Source: Mitsuokella sp047974105 (GTDB lineage: Bacteria; Bacillota; Negativicutes; Selenomonadales; Selenomonadaceae). From it: 64,000 nucleotides of DNA. The notes below the pieces were generated by a model. The model ran no database searches. It was given only the letters and a program-made list of their open reading frames with translations, and had not been told where the DNA came from. Shown piece by piece: positions 50,638-60,684 of this stretch. The stretch's first letter is position 1, and each line of letters begins with the position of its first letter. Where the stretch lies: NCBI RefSeq assembly GCF_047974105.1, contig NZ_JBHYRS010000002.1:382280-446279 (forward strand), written 5' to 3'. Position numbers and translations under genes: made by a program.

Positions 50638-52056
50638 TCAGCAGCCGATGTTGCGGAGTTTCTTGCCGGACATGAGGTTTTTCTCAATCTGCTCCAGCGA
50701 AACATTCTTCGTCTCCGGTACAAAGGCAACCGTCAGAACGATGAAGAAGGCGTTGAGAACGGCATAGAGCCAGAACGTATGGGCCGAGCCGAGCGTATCG
50801 ACGAGCGAAAGGAACGTAGCACCGACAATCGCGCAGGTGATCCAGTTCGTCATAGTCGAGCAGGCAATGCCGAATTCGCGGCTCTTGAGCGGCTGAATCT
50901 CAGAGCAGAGGACCCAGACAATCGGGCCGGCGCTCATGCCAAAACCAGCGATGCTGACCATCGTCATGACAGCGGCGAAATAAGAAACCCACGAAGCTGC
51001 CGTACCGTCCTCGAGCATCGACATGCAGACGCCGACAGCTGCCATCGAAACGGCCATGACACCAAAACCGATTTTAAGGGCTGGTTTGCGTCCGGATTTA
51101 TCAACCATGAAAATCGCGATGAACGTGGAAAGCGTGAAGACAATACCGTTGAGGACCGTGCCAATCATCTGGTCTTCCGTGCTCGAGAAACCTGCAAGGC
51201 TCAGAATTTTCGGCGAGTAATACATGATGACATTGAAGCCCGTGAACTGCTGCATGGCCTGCAGAAGCACGCCGAGGAATACGACGCGGCGGACATTCTT
51301 ATTCGTCTTGAAGAGCTGCCAGCCAGCCTGTTTGACTTTAAGCGTCTCTTTAATATCGGAAAGTTCATCTTCTGCTACTTTTGCACTGGCATGCAGGGAA
51401 TGAAGAACCTTAGAAGCTTCTGTGAAGCGGCCCTTCGTGGCCAGCCAGCGCGGGCTGTCCGGCAGGCGCGAAACCGTCAGGATGAGGATGATGGCAGGAA
51501 TGGCAATGACCGTCAGCATCATGCGCCAGTCGCCGGAATAACTGAAAGCCGTATCCGAGAGGAAGGCTGCGAGAATGCCGACCGTGACCATGAGCTGATA
51601 GCCCGAAATGACCTTGCCGCGCGCGTCCTTGTCGGACATTTCCGCGAGGTACAGCGGCGCCGTGTACGAAGCGATGCCGACCGACAGGCCGAGGATCAGG
51701 CGGAAGCCGATGAGCATCGTGGCACTCAGGGACATGCCGGAGCCAACGCAGCCGACGATAAACAGCGAAGCGCCGATGATCAGACTTTTCTTACGGCCGA
51801 TGCCGCGTGCGAGGAACGAAGCGATGATAGCGCCCGTGGCCGCGCCGACCATCATGGAGCTGACGACCCATTCCTGCTGCTGGCTCGAAAGCCCCCACTC
51901 CTGACTGATGAACGGCAGTGCGCCGGCGATGACGCCCTGGTCAAGACCGAAGAGCAGGCCGGCCATGCCAGCTGCAAAATAAACACATTTCTTGACCCAG
52001 GCAGCGCGCTTAATGTCCGCTGCACTCGGCGTGTTATCGATGATTCCCTCTGTCAT
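50638..52056 (-). CDS. MFS sugar porter (sugar:H+ symporter family)
   Basis: 472 residues with 12 membrane segments. Sugar-porter signatures: GLLFGLDQGVIAGALPF in TM1, ARGIGRKKS between TM2 and TM3, RLPDSPRWLA after TM6, QQFTGFNVIMYYSPKI in TM7 and VPETKNVSLEQIE at the end. It resembles AraE/XylE-type pentose and hexose symporters. It lies 63 bases after the kinase gene, whose promoter should drive both. The exact sugar cannot be read from the sequence. Confidence 0.9.
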   Translation of the reverse strand: MTEGIIDNTPSAADIKRAAWVKKCVYFAAGMAGLLFGLDQGVIAGALPFISQEWGLSSQQQEWVVSSMMVGAATGAIIASFLARGIGRKKSLIIGASLFIVGCVGSGMSLSATMLIGFRLILGLSVGIASYTAPLYLAEMSDKDARGKVISGYQLMVTVGILAAFLSDTAFSYSGDWRMMLTVIAIPAIILILTVSRLPDSPRWLATKGRFTEASKVLHSLHASAKVAEDELSDIKETLKVKQAGWQLFKTNKNVRRVVFLGVLLQAMQQFTGFNVIMYYSPKILSLAGFSSTEDQMIGTVLNGIVFTLSTFIAIFMVDKSGRKPALKIGFGVMAVSMAAVGVCMSMLEDGTAASWVSYFAAVMTMVSIAGFGMSAGPIVWVLCSEIQPLKSREFGIACSTMTNWITCAIVGATFLSLVDTLGSAHTFWLYAVLNAFFIVLTVAFVPETKNVSLEQIEKNLMSGKKLRNIGC

Positions 52057-52119
52057 GATTTACACTCCTTTAAGATACTACATACACCAAATACACCATT
52101 TCCATACATTTTCTTTATC

Positions 52120-53643
52120 TTATAAAGCAGCCAGATCTTCATAGCAATCTTTGAGCTGACGATAAAGCTTCTGATAGAGCTTGTGGCCCTTTTCATAATA
52201 CGCGTGAGCCGAAGCGTCGGGCTGGCACCAGGTGTCCTGCTCAATGAACTCCTTGCAGGCCGTCTGCACATCGGGGAAGATGCCCGCGCCGACACCGGCG
52301 AGAATGGCCACGCCGAGGGCCGGACCTTCCTGCGCCTTGATGGTCTTGACTTCACAGCCGTACATATCGGCGAGCATCTGACGCCAGATGCGGCTCTTGC
52401 CGCCGCCGCCACAGGCCATCATCTCATTGACATTGACTTTCATCTCGCGCAGGATGTCGAAGCAGTCGAGCAGAGAGTAGCTGACGCCTTCCATGACAGC
52501 CCGCAGCATATCGGCCTTCGTGTGAATGGCCGAAAGGCCGAAGAACACGGCGCGGCAGTTTGGATTGAGGTGCGGCGTGCGTTCGCCCATGAGGTACGGC
52601 AGATAAATCAGGCGGCGGCTGCCAATCGGGACTTTCGCAACATCCTGATTGATGAGGTCGTAAGAATCCACGCCGAGGCGCACGGCCTTATCCTTATACC
52701 CTTCAGCGAGATTGTCGCGGAACCAGCGCAGCGAGAGACCGGCGGCCTGCGTGACGCCCATGACGTGCCAGCAGCCCGGCACCGCACAGCAGAACGTGTG
52801 CACGCGGCCTTTGGGGTCGATGCGCGGCTTGCTCGTATGCGCGAAGACCACGCCGCTCGTGCCGATGGTCGTGAAGGCACGGCCGTCAAAGACGATGCCC
52901 GTGCCGACTGCGGCAGCGGCATTGTCGCCGGCACCGCCGACAACGACAGTATCTACTGACAAGCCCGTCTTTTCTGAAAATTCTTTGCTGATGGTACCCG
53001 TGACTTCCGGCGATTCATAGACACGCGGCAGCAGGGCCTTGTCGATTTCGAGCTTCTCGAGGATCTCGTCCGACCAGCAGCGGTTCGGGATATCGAGAAG
53101 CTGCATGCCGCTCGCATCGGAAACCTCCGTGGCGTACTCCCCTGTCATGCGGAAGCGGATGTAATCCTTCGGCAGCAGGATGTGGCGGCAGCGGCGGTAA
53201 TTCTCGGCTTCATGATTGCGGACCCAGAGAATTTTCGAAGCTGTAAAGCCCGTCAGTGCCGGATTAGCCGTAATTTCAATGAGTCGCTCGCGGCCGACGC
53301 GCTCCGTGATTTCCTCACATTCGCGGCCCGTACGCTGGTCACACCAGATGATGGAAGGACGGATGACCTCGTTGTCCTTGTCGAGCATGACGAGACCGTG
53401 CATCTGTCCCGAAAGACCGATGCCCTTGATGTCCTTGGCATCGATGCCGGAATCCTTGATGACTTTGCGGATCGTCACGAGCACCGCGCTGTACCAGTCG
53501 AGCGGTTCCTGCTCAGCCCAGCCGTTCTGCGGCTGGTACAGCGGATATTCCTGCGAAGCCGAGGTGACGACGTGACATCTTTCATCAAATAAGACGGTCT
53601 TCGTTGCCGAAGTACCGATATCAATACCGATAAGATAGCGCAT
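52120..53643 (-). CDS. xylB: Xylulokinase-type FGGY sugar kinase
   Basis: 507 residues from ATG 53643 (AAGGAGG upstream); in-frame codons further upstream lie inside the promoter. FGGY family: ATP-binding GIDIGTSATKTVLFD, catalytic region GLSGQMHGLVMLD (Asp after the substrate loop at IIWCDQRTGRE), VVVGGAGDNAAAAVGTG and MACGGGGKSRIWRQMLAD. The closest family is D-xylulokinase, but D-ribulose, L-ribulose or fuculose kinases look alike. The partner isomerase across the divergent promoter is fucose-isomerase-like rather than XylA, so the ketose substrate is uncertain. Confidence 0.85.
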   Translation of the reverse strand: MRYLIGIDIGTSATKTVLFDERCHVVTSASQEYPLYQPQNGWAEQEPLDWYSAVLVTIRKVIKDSGIDAKDIKGIGLSGQMHGLVMLDKDNEVIRPSIIWCDQRTGRECEEITERVGRERLIEITANPALTGFTASKILWVRNHEAENYRRCRHILLPKDYIRFRMTGEYATEVSDASGMQLLDIPNRCWSDEILEKLEIDKALLPRVYESPEVTGTISKEFSEKTGLSVDTVVVGGAGDNAAAAVGTGIVFDGRAFTTIGTSGVVFAHTSKPRIDPKGRVHTFCCAVPGCWHVMGVTQAAGLSLRWFRDNLAEGYKDKAVRLGVDSYDLINQDVAKVPIGSRRLIYLPYLMGERTPHLNPNCRAVFFGLSAIHTKADMLRAVMEGVSYSLLDCFDILREMKVNVNEMMACGGGGKSRIWRQMLADMYGCEVKTIKAQEGPALGVAILAGVGAGIFPDVQTACKEFIEQDTWCQPDASAHAYYEKGHKLYQKLYRQLKDCYEDLAAL

Positions 53644-53703
53644 GATTTTTTCCTCCTTGGTGCCCGCCTTTTTTGCGTGCACATGAACGCTTGCTATGAA
53701 CAC

Positions 53704-53743
53704 AATATAACACAAGATAGAACACGAGTCAATACGTTCTATC
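53704..53743 (-). promoter_or_regulatory. xylB promoter with a spaced inverted-repeat operator
   Basis: Minus-strand TTGACT (53732-53727), a 17-base spacer and TATATT (53709-53704). GATAGAAC (53716-53723) and GTTCTATC (53736-53743) are perfect 8-base arms bracketing the -35 box. With the plus-strand promoter at 53893 this accounts for the 388-base gap; the rest is AT-rich and holds nothing I can name. Confidence 0.75.
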
Positions 53744-53892
53744 ACTTTTTATTTTTTCTTTTTTGCTCGGGAAGGTCATTATGGTAATCGCTTTCTTTCT
53801 GTATAATTTTCTTTTCTTGGTGCCTCTAATAGAAGAAATCCGTCATGCAAGTACAGAATTAGACAAAACTCGATAAAAATCATCTAAAATGA

Positions 53893-53952
53893 TTGACAAG
53901 TCAGCCTCTTCGTGATATTCTTAGAACCGTAAAGAGCGTGCACAGGCACGCT
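53893..53952 (+). promoter_or_regulatory. Promoter and leader hairpin of the fucose-isomerase-like gene
   Basis: TTGACA (53893-53898), a 17-base spacer and TATTCT (53916-53921). A TAGAAC half-site (53922-53927), as in the xylB operator, follows the -10. A perfect hairpin AGCGTGC-ACAG-GCACGCT lies at 53935-53952, near the start of the transcript. Confidence 0.7.
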
Positions 53953-54031
53953 AGAATAAATCAAAGCCCATTGCCCCCTGTGTATGAATTGGGAGTCAAG
54001 CGAAAAGCAAAACAAAAGGAGCGTTTTTATC

Positions 54032-55525
<1,494 letters not shown>

Positions 55526-55578
55526 GTCTCTGCACTTCCCCACTTAAATTCGCTTTCCCAAAAATCAAATACCTAAAT

Positions 55579-55628
55579 CAAAAAGAAGAAGCTCCGGAGC
55601 CGCATGGTTCCGGAACTTCTTCTTTTTA
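55579..55628. terminator. Bidirectional terminator between the isomerase and LysR genes
   Basis: AAAAAGAAGAAG..CCGGA pairs with TCCGG..CTTCTTCTTTTT, with A/T runs on both sides, between convergent genes. Confidence 0.9.
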
Positions 55629-55661
55629 TTTCCATATTCTAAGCAATTCAAAGCAGCTTTA

Positions 55662-56525
55662 CTAAAAATAATTCTGGATGAATTTCAGCACGAACTGTAC
55701 ATTTCGGTTCAGATAGCCGCCTTTCGGCCAGACGAGGACGAATTTCGCCCGGATTTCAGGATGAAAAGGCAATATAGCGAATTCATCTTTTGGGACCGCC
55801 GTTTCATAGAGGAATGCACCGCCGCAGCCGGCACGCAGGAAATTCAGGACCGTCAGGACCTGACTGGAGTACAGCAGGATGTTCGGCGTGACATTAGCCT
55901 TATAGAAAGCCTGCAGCAGCGGCTGATTCTGAACTGAATCGTCGTTTTGCAGCAGCAGCGGGATATCTTTAAGGTCTTTCGGTGTGACAAAATCCCTTTG
56001 AGCCAGCGGATGCTCCCTGGCAATGCCAAAGACAAAGCGGTCCTGCAGCAGGACCTGATGATGAAAGCGCGACAGATCCGCGTCACGGAAATTCACCAAA
56101 CAGCAGTCGAGCTCGCCATTGCTGAGTTTCTGCAGACAGCGGCCCGAACTGTATTCGTGCAGCACGACAGGCACCGGATGCTTCTTTTGCAGGTCCTGCA
56201 GGAGCTTTGGGAAAAGCGAGACAGAACGGATGGGCGGAATACCCATCTGCACGCGGTAACTGTCTTCCGGCCGTCCGGCAAAATCCGCATACATCGCATC
56301 ACAGCGCTGCAAAATGTCAAGGGCATGCCGGTAAAACGCCCTGCCCTCTTCCGTCAGGATGACGCGGTTGCCCGTATGCGTATACAAATCAATGCCAAAT
56401 TCTTTTTCCAGTGACTTGATCGCCACGGAAACGGCCGGATGCGAGACGAACAAAGCCTCCGCGGCCTTCGTAATGCTGCCGTAACGGCAGGCCGCACAAA
56501 AATACTGCAATTGTGTGATGGTCAT
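55662..56525 (-). CDS. LysR-family transcriptional regulator (divergent from the PEP-mutase fragment and MFS gene)
   Basis: 287 residues. HTH region TITQLQYFCAACRYGSITKA and FVSHPAVSVAIKSLE, then a substrate domain (YRVQMGIPPIRSVSLFPKLL; GCGGAFLYETAV). The ATG at 56525 faces a 155-base intergenic region with a perfect TGTAAG-N5-CTTACA repeat, which has the T-N11-A form of LysR sites. Likely controls itself and the plus-strand pair 56681-58297. The ligand is unknown. Confidence 0.9.
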   Translation of the reverse strand: MTITQLQYFCAACRYGSITKAAEALFVSHPAVSVAIKSLEKEFGIDLYTHTGNRVILTEEGRAFYRHALDILQRCDAMYADFAGRPEDSYRVQMGIPPIRSVSLFPKLLQDLQKKHPVPVVLHEYSSGRCLQKLSNGELDCCLVNFRDADLSRFHHQVLLQDRFVFGIAREHPLAQRDFVTPKDLKDIPLLLQNDDSVQNQPLLQAFYKANVTPNILLYSSQVLTVLNFLRAGCGGAFLYETAVPKDEFAILPFHPEIRAKFVLVWPKGGYLNRNVQFVLKFIQNYF

Positions 56526-56569
56526 ATGTCTTTCCTCTCTGCAGGAAAAAGAGCCCTGCGCGGGTTTTA

Positions 56570-56635
56570 TGTAAGTTTTTCTTACAGCAGGTTGCTAAAA
56601 ATGAACTGTTATTCTTACATTATACCACGTATAAT
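56570..56635. promoter_or_regulatory. LysR-type operator repeats in the divergent region
   Basis: TGTAAGTTTTTCTTACA (56570-56586) is a perfect inverted repeat; the half-site CTTACA recurs at 56614-56619. A second perfect repeat, ATTATAC-CAC-GTATAAT, lies at 56619-56635. A TATAAT at 56662-56667 may be the -10 of the plus-strand genes. Confidence 0.7.
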
Positions 56636-56680
56636 CAAAAGCAGAAATAATCCTTATGATGTATAATACAAAGGAGCGAA

Positions 56681-57019
56681 ATGATCATGGATACCATTAC
56701 CGAGAAGCAGCGCGGCCGCCAGTACGCAGAAGCCGGTGCTGACTGCATATTTGTCGCGGGGCCCCTTGACCTTGCTGCCGTCAAAACAGTCGTCGAAAAC
56801 ATCCCTGCACCGGTCAATATCCTACTGAACGGCAAGTACCATGACTTCGACGGTCTCAAAAAGGCCGGCGTGCGCCGCCTCAGCGTCGGTTCCGGTCCGG
56901 CCCGCGTCGTTTACCGCAGCGTCATCAAGATGGCCGCTGACTTGAAGCAGGGAAAATGTGACTCGATCCTGCAGTGCGATTTCAACTATAAGCAGGCAAA
57001 CGCATACTTCCAGAGGTAA
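56681..57019 (+). pseudogene. C-terminal half of an isocitrate lyase / PEP mutase family protein
   Basis: 112 residues. RQYAEAGADCIFVAGPLDLAAV, VNILLNGKYHDFDGLKKAGV and RRLSVGSGPARVVYRS match the second half of the PEP mutase / 2-methylisocitrate lyase barrel. The N-terminal half, with the metal-binding Asp residues and the catalytic loop, is missing and is not found upstream in any frame. Yet AAGGAG lies correctly before the ATG (56681 or 56687). Either a 5' deletion remnant fused to a ribosome site, or a small functional domain protein. Alone it should have no lyase activity. Seventy-five bases separate it from the MFS gene. Confidence 0.7.
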
Positions 57020-57094
57020 CCTCCTGACGGAGCAGAACGGGCAGATTGGACACACGGCAGCGAAAAAAAGAGGGAAAAGAAAGGATACGATACA

Positions 57095-58297
57095 TTGAAT
57101 AAGAAATACCTTTATTTACTTGCCGCAGGGCACTTGAGCAATGACATCAACACAGGCTCCCTGCCGGCACTGCTGCCGTTCTTTGTCAGCTATTACGGCA
57201 TGGATTATACGGCGGTCGCCGGTCTGATGTTTGCTTCTTCCTTTTTGAGTTCTATCATTCAGCCGCTTTTTGGCTGGCTCGCGGACAGAGGCTCGCGGCA
57301 ATGGTTCATGGCCCTTGGCGTCTTTTTTGCCGGCACCTCCCTCGCACTCACGGGTTTTGTCACGAATTATTGGCTGATTTTTGCCTCAGTCACCGTCATG
57401 GGCATCGCGGCTGCGATTTTCCACCCCGAAGCCGCCCGCTGCGTCAACGGCGTCTCACAGGGCAATCGCGGCGAGGGCATGAGTATTTTCAGCGTCGGCG
57501 GCAACGGCGGTTTTGGCTTCGGTCCCCTGCTCGCCGTCTTCCTCGTCACGACTTTTGGCATGCACGGCCTCGCGTTCTACGGCATCAATGCCGTCATCAT
57601 GAGTCTGGCGCTGCTGCTTGCGGCGCCGCATCTGCGCCGCGCCATCGCCAAGAGCAAGGCGGAAGCCGCCAAAGCGGCAGCAGCTGAGGCCGTCAAAGAA
57701 GACAAACCGGCGGCCGTCGCTGCGGAAAATGACTGGCATGCCTTTTTCCGACTGTTCGTCGTCATCCTGTTCCGTGCGACCGTCTTCACGGGCATCTCGA
57801 GTTTCCTGCCGCTCTTCTGTATCCACGCACTGGGCACGAGCGAAGCCACGGGCTCTCTGACGCTTTCGATCGTCAGCATCATGGGCGTGCTCGCCACGCT
57901 TGTCGGCGGACGCTTCGCCGACCGTCACGGGTACCGCCGTACGCTTTGCCTCGGCAATCTTCTGCTCGTGCCGCTGCTCGCCGTCGTCGCTTTTTCCGGC
58001 AGCATCTACGCGGTCTATGCCATGCTCATCCCGCTGAGCTTTGCGATGCTGGCGCCGTATTCCTCCTTCGTCGTTCTCGGTCAGGAATACCTCGCCAAGA
58101 ATATTGGCTTTGCTTCGGGCGTCACGCTCGGCATCTCCATGAGCGTGGGCGGCATTGTCGTCCCCGTGCTCGGCCATTTCGCCGACACGTTCGGCGTTGC
58201 TTCCGTCATGGCCCTGCTCGTTCTCATCGCCGCCCTGTGCGCCGGCGCCACGTTCCTGCTGCCGGCCAAGAAAGCAGCCAAGGCCCAGACAGAATAA
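57095..58297 (+). CDS. MFS efflux transporter, fosmidomycin-resistance (Fsr) type
   Basis: 400 residues, 12 membrane segments with a long Ala/Glu/Lys-rich cytosolic loop in the middle (about 190-215). Fsr-like features: AAGHLSNDINTGSLPALLPF in TM1, PLFGWLADRGSRQ, FHPEAARCVNG and SVGGNGGFGFGPLLA. Fsr relatives export small anionic compounds such as fosmidomycin. Starts at TTG 57095, weakly preceded by AAAGGAT. It is the main intact gene downstream of the LysR divergent promoter, so the LysR protein probably senses its substrate. Confidence 0.87.
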   Translation: MNKKYLYLLAAGHLSNDINTGSLPALLPFFVSYYGMDYTAVAGLMFASSFLSSIIQPLFGWLADRGSRQWFMALGVFFAGTSLALTGFVTNYWLIFASVTVMGIAAAIFHPEAARCVNGVSQGNRGEGMSIFSVGGNGGFGFGPLLAVFLVTTFGMHGLAFYGINAVIMSLALLLAAPHLRRAIAKSKAEAAKAAAAEAVKEDKPAAVAAENDWHAFFRLFVVILFRATVFTGISSFLPLFCIHALGTSEATGSLTLSIVSIMGVLATLVGGRFADRHGYRRTLCLGNLLLVPLLAVVAFSGSIYAVYAMLIPLSFAMLAPYSSFVVLGQEYLAKNIGFASGVTLGISMSVGGIVVPVLGHFADTFGVASVMALLVLIAALCAGATFLLPAKKAAKAQTE

Positions 58298-58323
58298 CAG
58301 CATCCATTTCATCATATTCATAC

Positions 58324-58372
58324 AAAAAAGGACTTGCCGCAACGTTTTCCAAGTGCGGCAGGTCTTCTTTTT
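58324..58372. terminator. Bidirectional terminator between the MFS gene and the phosphoethanolamine transferase gene
   Basis: AAAAAAGGAC-TGCCGCA pairs with TGCGGCA-GTC..CTTTTT around an 11-base loop, between convergent genes. Confidence 0.88.
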
Positions 58373-58375
58373 GTC

Positions 58376-60088
58376 TCAGAGCAGCAGGCTCTTTTCTTTT
58401 TCATACTGCGGTACGGCAATTTTCATGAGGTCCAGCAGCGTGTGAATCATTTCATCACTCTGCCATTGGCGGTCTTTTGACCGTTCAATGCGGGCCGCGT
58501 CCTCCGGATGGTGCGCGCGGAATTTCGCCGAAGTCCAGATGACCATGGGAATATCGCGCTGCCAGGCGCTGCTCTCATCGCCATGACCGACGATTTCGCG
58601 CACGTCGTTGACTTCCTCGCCATGGTCCGATAAAAAGATAACCACGGCGTCCTGCTCTTCAAAGCGCCTGATGATTTCATTGACGATGTAATCATCGTAC
58701 AGCACGGCATTGTCATACTCGGCGCGAATGGTCCGCGAAGCGGCGTCATCTTTCACACCGCCCGTTTCATCCGCCGCTGTGAACCTGGCAAATTCGGCAG
58801 GATACCGCCTTTTGAAGTCCTCATGCGCGCCCATCAGATGCACGACAAAGAAATCCGACTGTGCGTCATCGCTGCGCCCGTCGCCTGAAAGAGCGTCATC
58901 GAGAAGCGGCAGCACTTCTTCATCATAGCGCTCGGACAAGTCAATCGTATGGGCAAGATGGCTCGTGAAGGCCTGTTCGTCACAGCGCGCGGCCAGCGTC
59001 CGGCCGATGCTGCCGTAAAAGCCCGAGGACTCCTGATTCGAGAGCCAGGCCGTATGCACATGGGCCGCACGCAGGATGTCAAAAACATTGCCGTAGTCGT
59101 ACCACATACCCGCTGCTTCGTTGTCGTAAAAGCTGAACAGCGTCCGCATGACGGCCATCGTTCCCGCGTGCGGGCTCGTCACATCCGAAAACACCGTGAG
59201 CTCCCCTGCCTGCTGCCGCCTTATGAGATTTGGCGTTGTCGGCAGGTCATAGCCGTAAAGCTGCAGATGATGGCGGCTCGTCGACTCCCCGAGGATCAAG
59301 ACGACCTTCGGAATATCGTGACGGTCGGCAAGAATTTCCACAGGCTGATTCGCGAGGGCATAATCAACATAGGCAGTCGAACGCGTTTCCTCATACGACT
59401 GCTCAAGATTCATGGCGAGACGTCCCACGGAAAGATTGGCCGGCATCTTTTCGAGGTGTTCCTCCGGATTGGCCCAGGCATGGCAGCAGGAAGCGGCAAA
59501 CAGAAAAGTCAGCATGGCCGCGCAGCGCCTGCGTCCGGAGCTGCTGAAAAAGGAAAGCTGCTTCCTCTGCCCGCTTTTCCCGTTGCACAGCCTCAAAAAA
59601 TGCAGCTTTTTGCCATGCCGCAGCATCCAAGAGCGCCCGAGCAGCAGCAAAAACAGGCCCAGTCCTGCCAAAAGCAGCAGCGGCAGGATATCCCGGCCCT
59701 GTGTCACGAGGTATTCGACGGCTTCTGCCGGATTTGTTGCCAGAATGACCTGCAGCAGGCCGGCATCGAGCACGCTGTGATAGTGAAGCAGGGAAAAAAT
59801 ATCCACGAGCAGGAGCAGTCCGCTTAAAACAGCGATAAGAAAGCGCAGCACGCGCGGCAGAAACGAACAGATGAGTGCCAGCAGGAACGAGAGGCCCGCC
59901 ACCCGCAGGGCACCTTCCCCGAGCAGCATCATCATTTCGGCAGTGGGAAGCGATTTTCCTTCATATATATAGAGCTGCACGAGCTGTGTCGTATTGGTCA
60001 GACAGAGCCAGACAAACAGCCCCTCGGCAAAGCGGCGCCGTGCCTGTCCAAAGAAAAAATGCTTTACCCTCAGCCCACATTCCTTCAT
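58376..60088 (-). CDS. Membrane phosphoethanolamine transferase (EptA/CptA-like, sulfatase fold)
   Basis: 570 residues from ATG 60088 (GAGGG eight bases upstream; an ATG at 60103 overlaps the previous stop as ATGA and is possible). Five N-terminal membrane helices (to about residue 200) are followed by a periplasmic alkaline-phosphatase-fold domain. Nucleophile T270 lies in GESTSRHHLQLYGY; metal residues in FLSDHGEEV and VGHGDES. It transfers phosphoethanolamine from phosphatidylethanolamine to lipid A, core sugar or another surface glycan. This implies a diderm envelope. It is last in a run of three overlapping genes. Confidence 0.88.
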   Translation of the reverse strand: MKECGLRVKHFFFGQARRRFAEGLFVWLCLTNTTQLVQLYIYEGKSLPTAEMMMLLGEGALRVAGLSFLLALICSFLPRVLRFLIAVLSGLLLLVDIFSLLHYHSVLDAGLLQVILATNPAEAVEYLVTQGRDILPLLLLAGLGLFLLLLGRSWMLRHGKKLHFLRLCNGKSGQRKQLSFFSSSGRRRCAAMLTFLFAASCCHAWANPEEHLEKMPANLSVGRLAMNLEQSYEETRSTAYVDYALANQPVEILADRHDIPKVVLILGESTSRHHLQLYGYDLPTTPNLIRRQQAGELTVFSDVTSPHAGTMAVMRTLFSFYDNEAAGMWYDYGNVFDILRAAHVHTAWLSNQESSGFYGSIGRTLAARCDEQAFTSHLAHTIDLSERYDEEVLPLLDDALSGDGRSDDAQSDFFVVHLMGAHEDFKRRYPAEFARFTAADETGGVKDDAASRTIRAEYDNAVLYDDYIVNEIIRRFEEQDAVVIFLSDHGEEVNDVREIVGHGDESSAWQRDIPMVIWTSAKFRAHHPEDAARIERSKDRQWQSDEMIHTLLDLMKIAVPQYEKEKSLLL

Positions 60089-60099
60089 CTTATGTTCCC

Positions 60100-60684
60100 T
60101 CATGTTTCGTTATCCGTGCTGCCGTTCTGCCCTTCCTTTTCCTGCTCACGCAGGCGGCAGAGAATCGCGTCATGCTTGTCCCAAAAGCCCGTCAGCCGGC
60201 AGGCTTCCTGCTGCAGGCGCGGAAACACTGCTATTTTATCAGCAATGCCGCGCTCTGCAAACAGCTGGAAGTCTTCATACGCCATCCGCAGGAAATCCCT
60301 GCGCGCACAGACAAGACTGCCGCCCTTCTGCGTATCATAAGGCATGCCCGGCACGAGTTCATCATATGGCAGGGACGAATCCTCTTTTGCGTGCGGAAAA
60401 AACGGACTCATCGTGACAAAGAGCTCACGCTCCGTCTCAGGGGCTTCCCCACGAACATCGGCGTTTCCGTCTTTTCTATCCCAGATATCGGCATCGAGCC
60501 ATTCAATCTGGATATCATAGCAGACATCGCCGCAGCGCACCTGACCGAAGTACTCGCCGCCCGGCAGTACGGCATCATAGTCATGCAGCAGGCGCCAGCG
60601 CAGTTCCAGAAAATCCTGCAGGGAAAAATGCTGCCAGTCCACTTTATAGGGTTCCTGTTTTTCCATCATGCGTATGCGCGTCAT
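60100..60684 (-). CDS. Hypothetical cytosolic protein in the envelope operon
   Basis: 194 residues, not recognised. No signal peptide or membrane segment. Notable are an aromatic and acidic N-terminal half (DWQHFSLQDFLELRWRLLHD; YDIQIEWLDADIWDR) and a C-terminal charged helix. The start overlaps the stop of the exported-protein gene by ATGA, and its own stop overlaps or abuts the transferase start, so it is translationally coupled to both. It may serve the same surface process; no function can be given. Confidence 0.7.
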   Translation of the reverse strand: MTRIRMMEKQEPYKVDWQHFSLQDFLELRWRLLHDYDAVLPGGEYFGQVRCGDVCYDIQIEWLDADIWDRKDGNADVRGEAPETERELFVTMSPFFPHAKEDSSLPYDELVPGMPYDTQKGGSLVCARRDFLRMAYEDFQLFAERGIADKIAVFPRLQQEACRLTGFWDKHDAILCRLREQEKEGQNGSTDNET

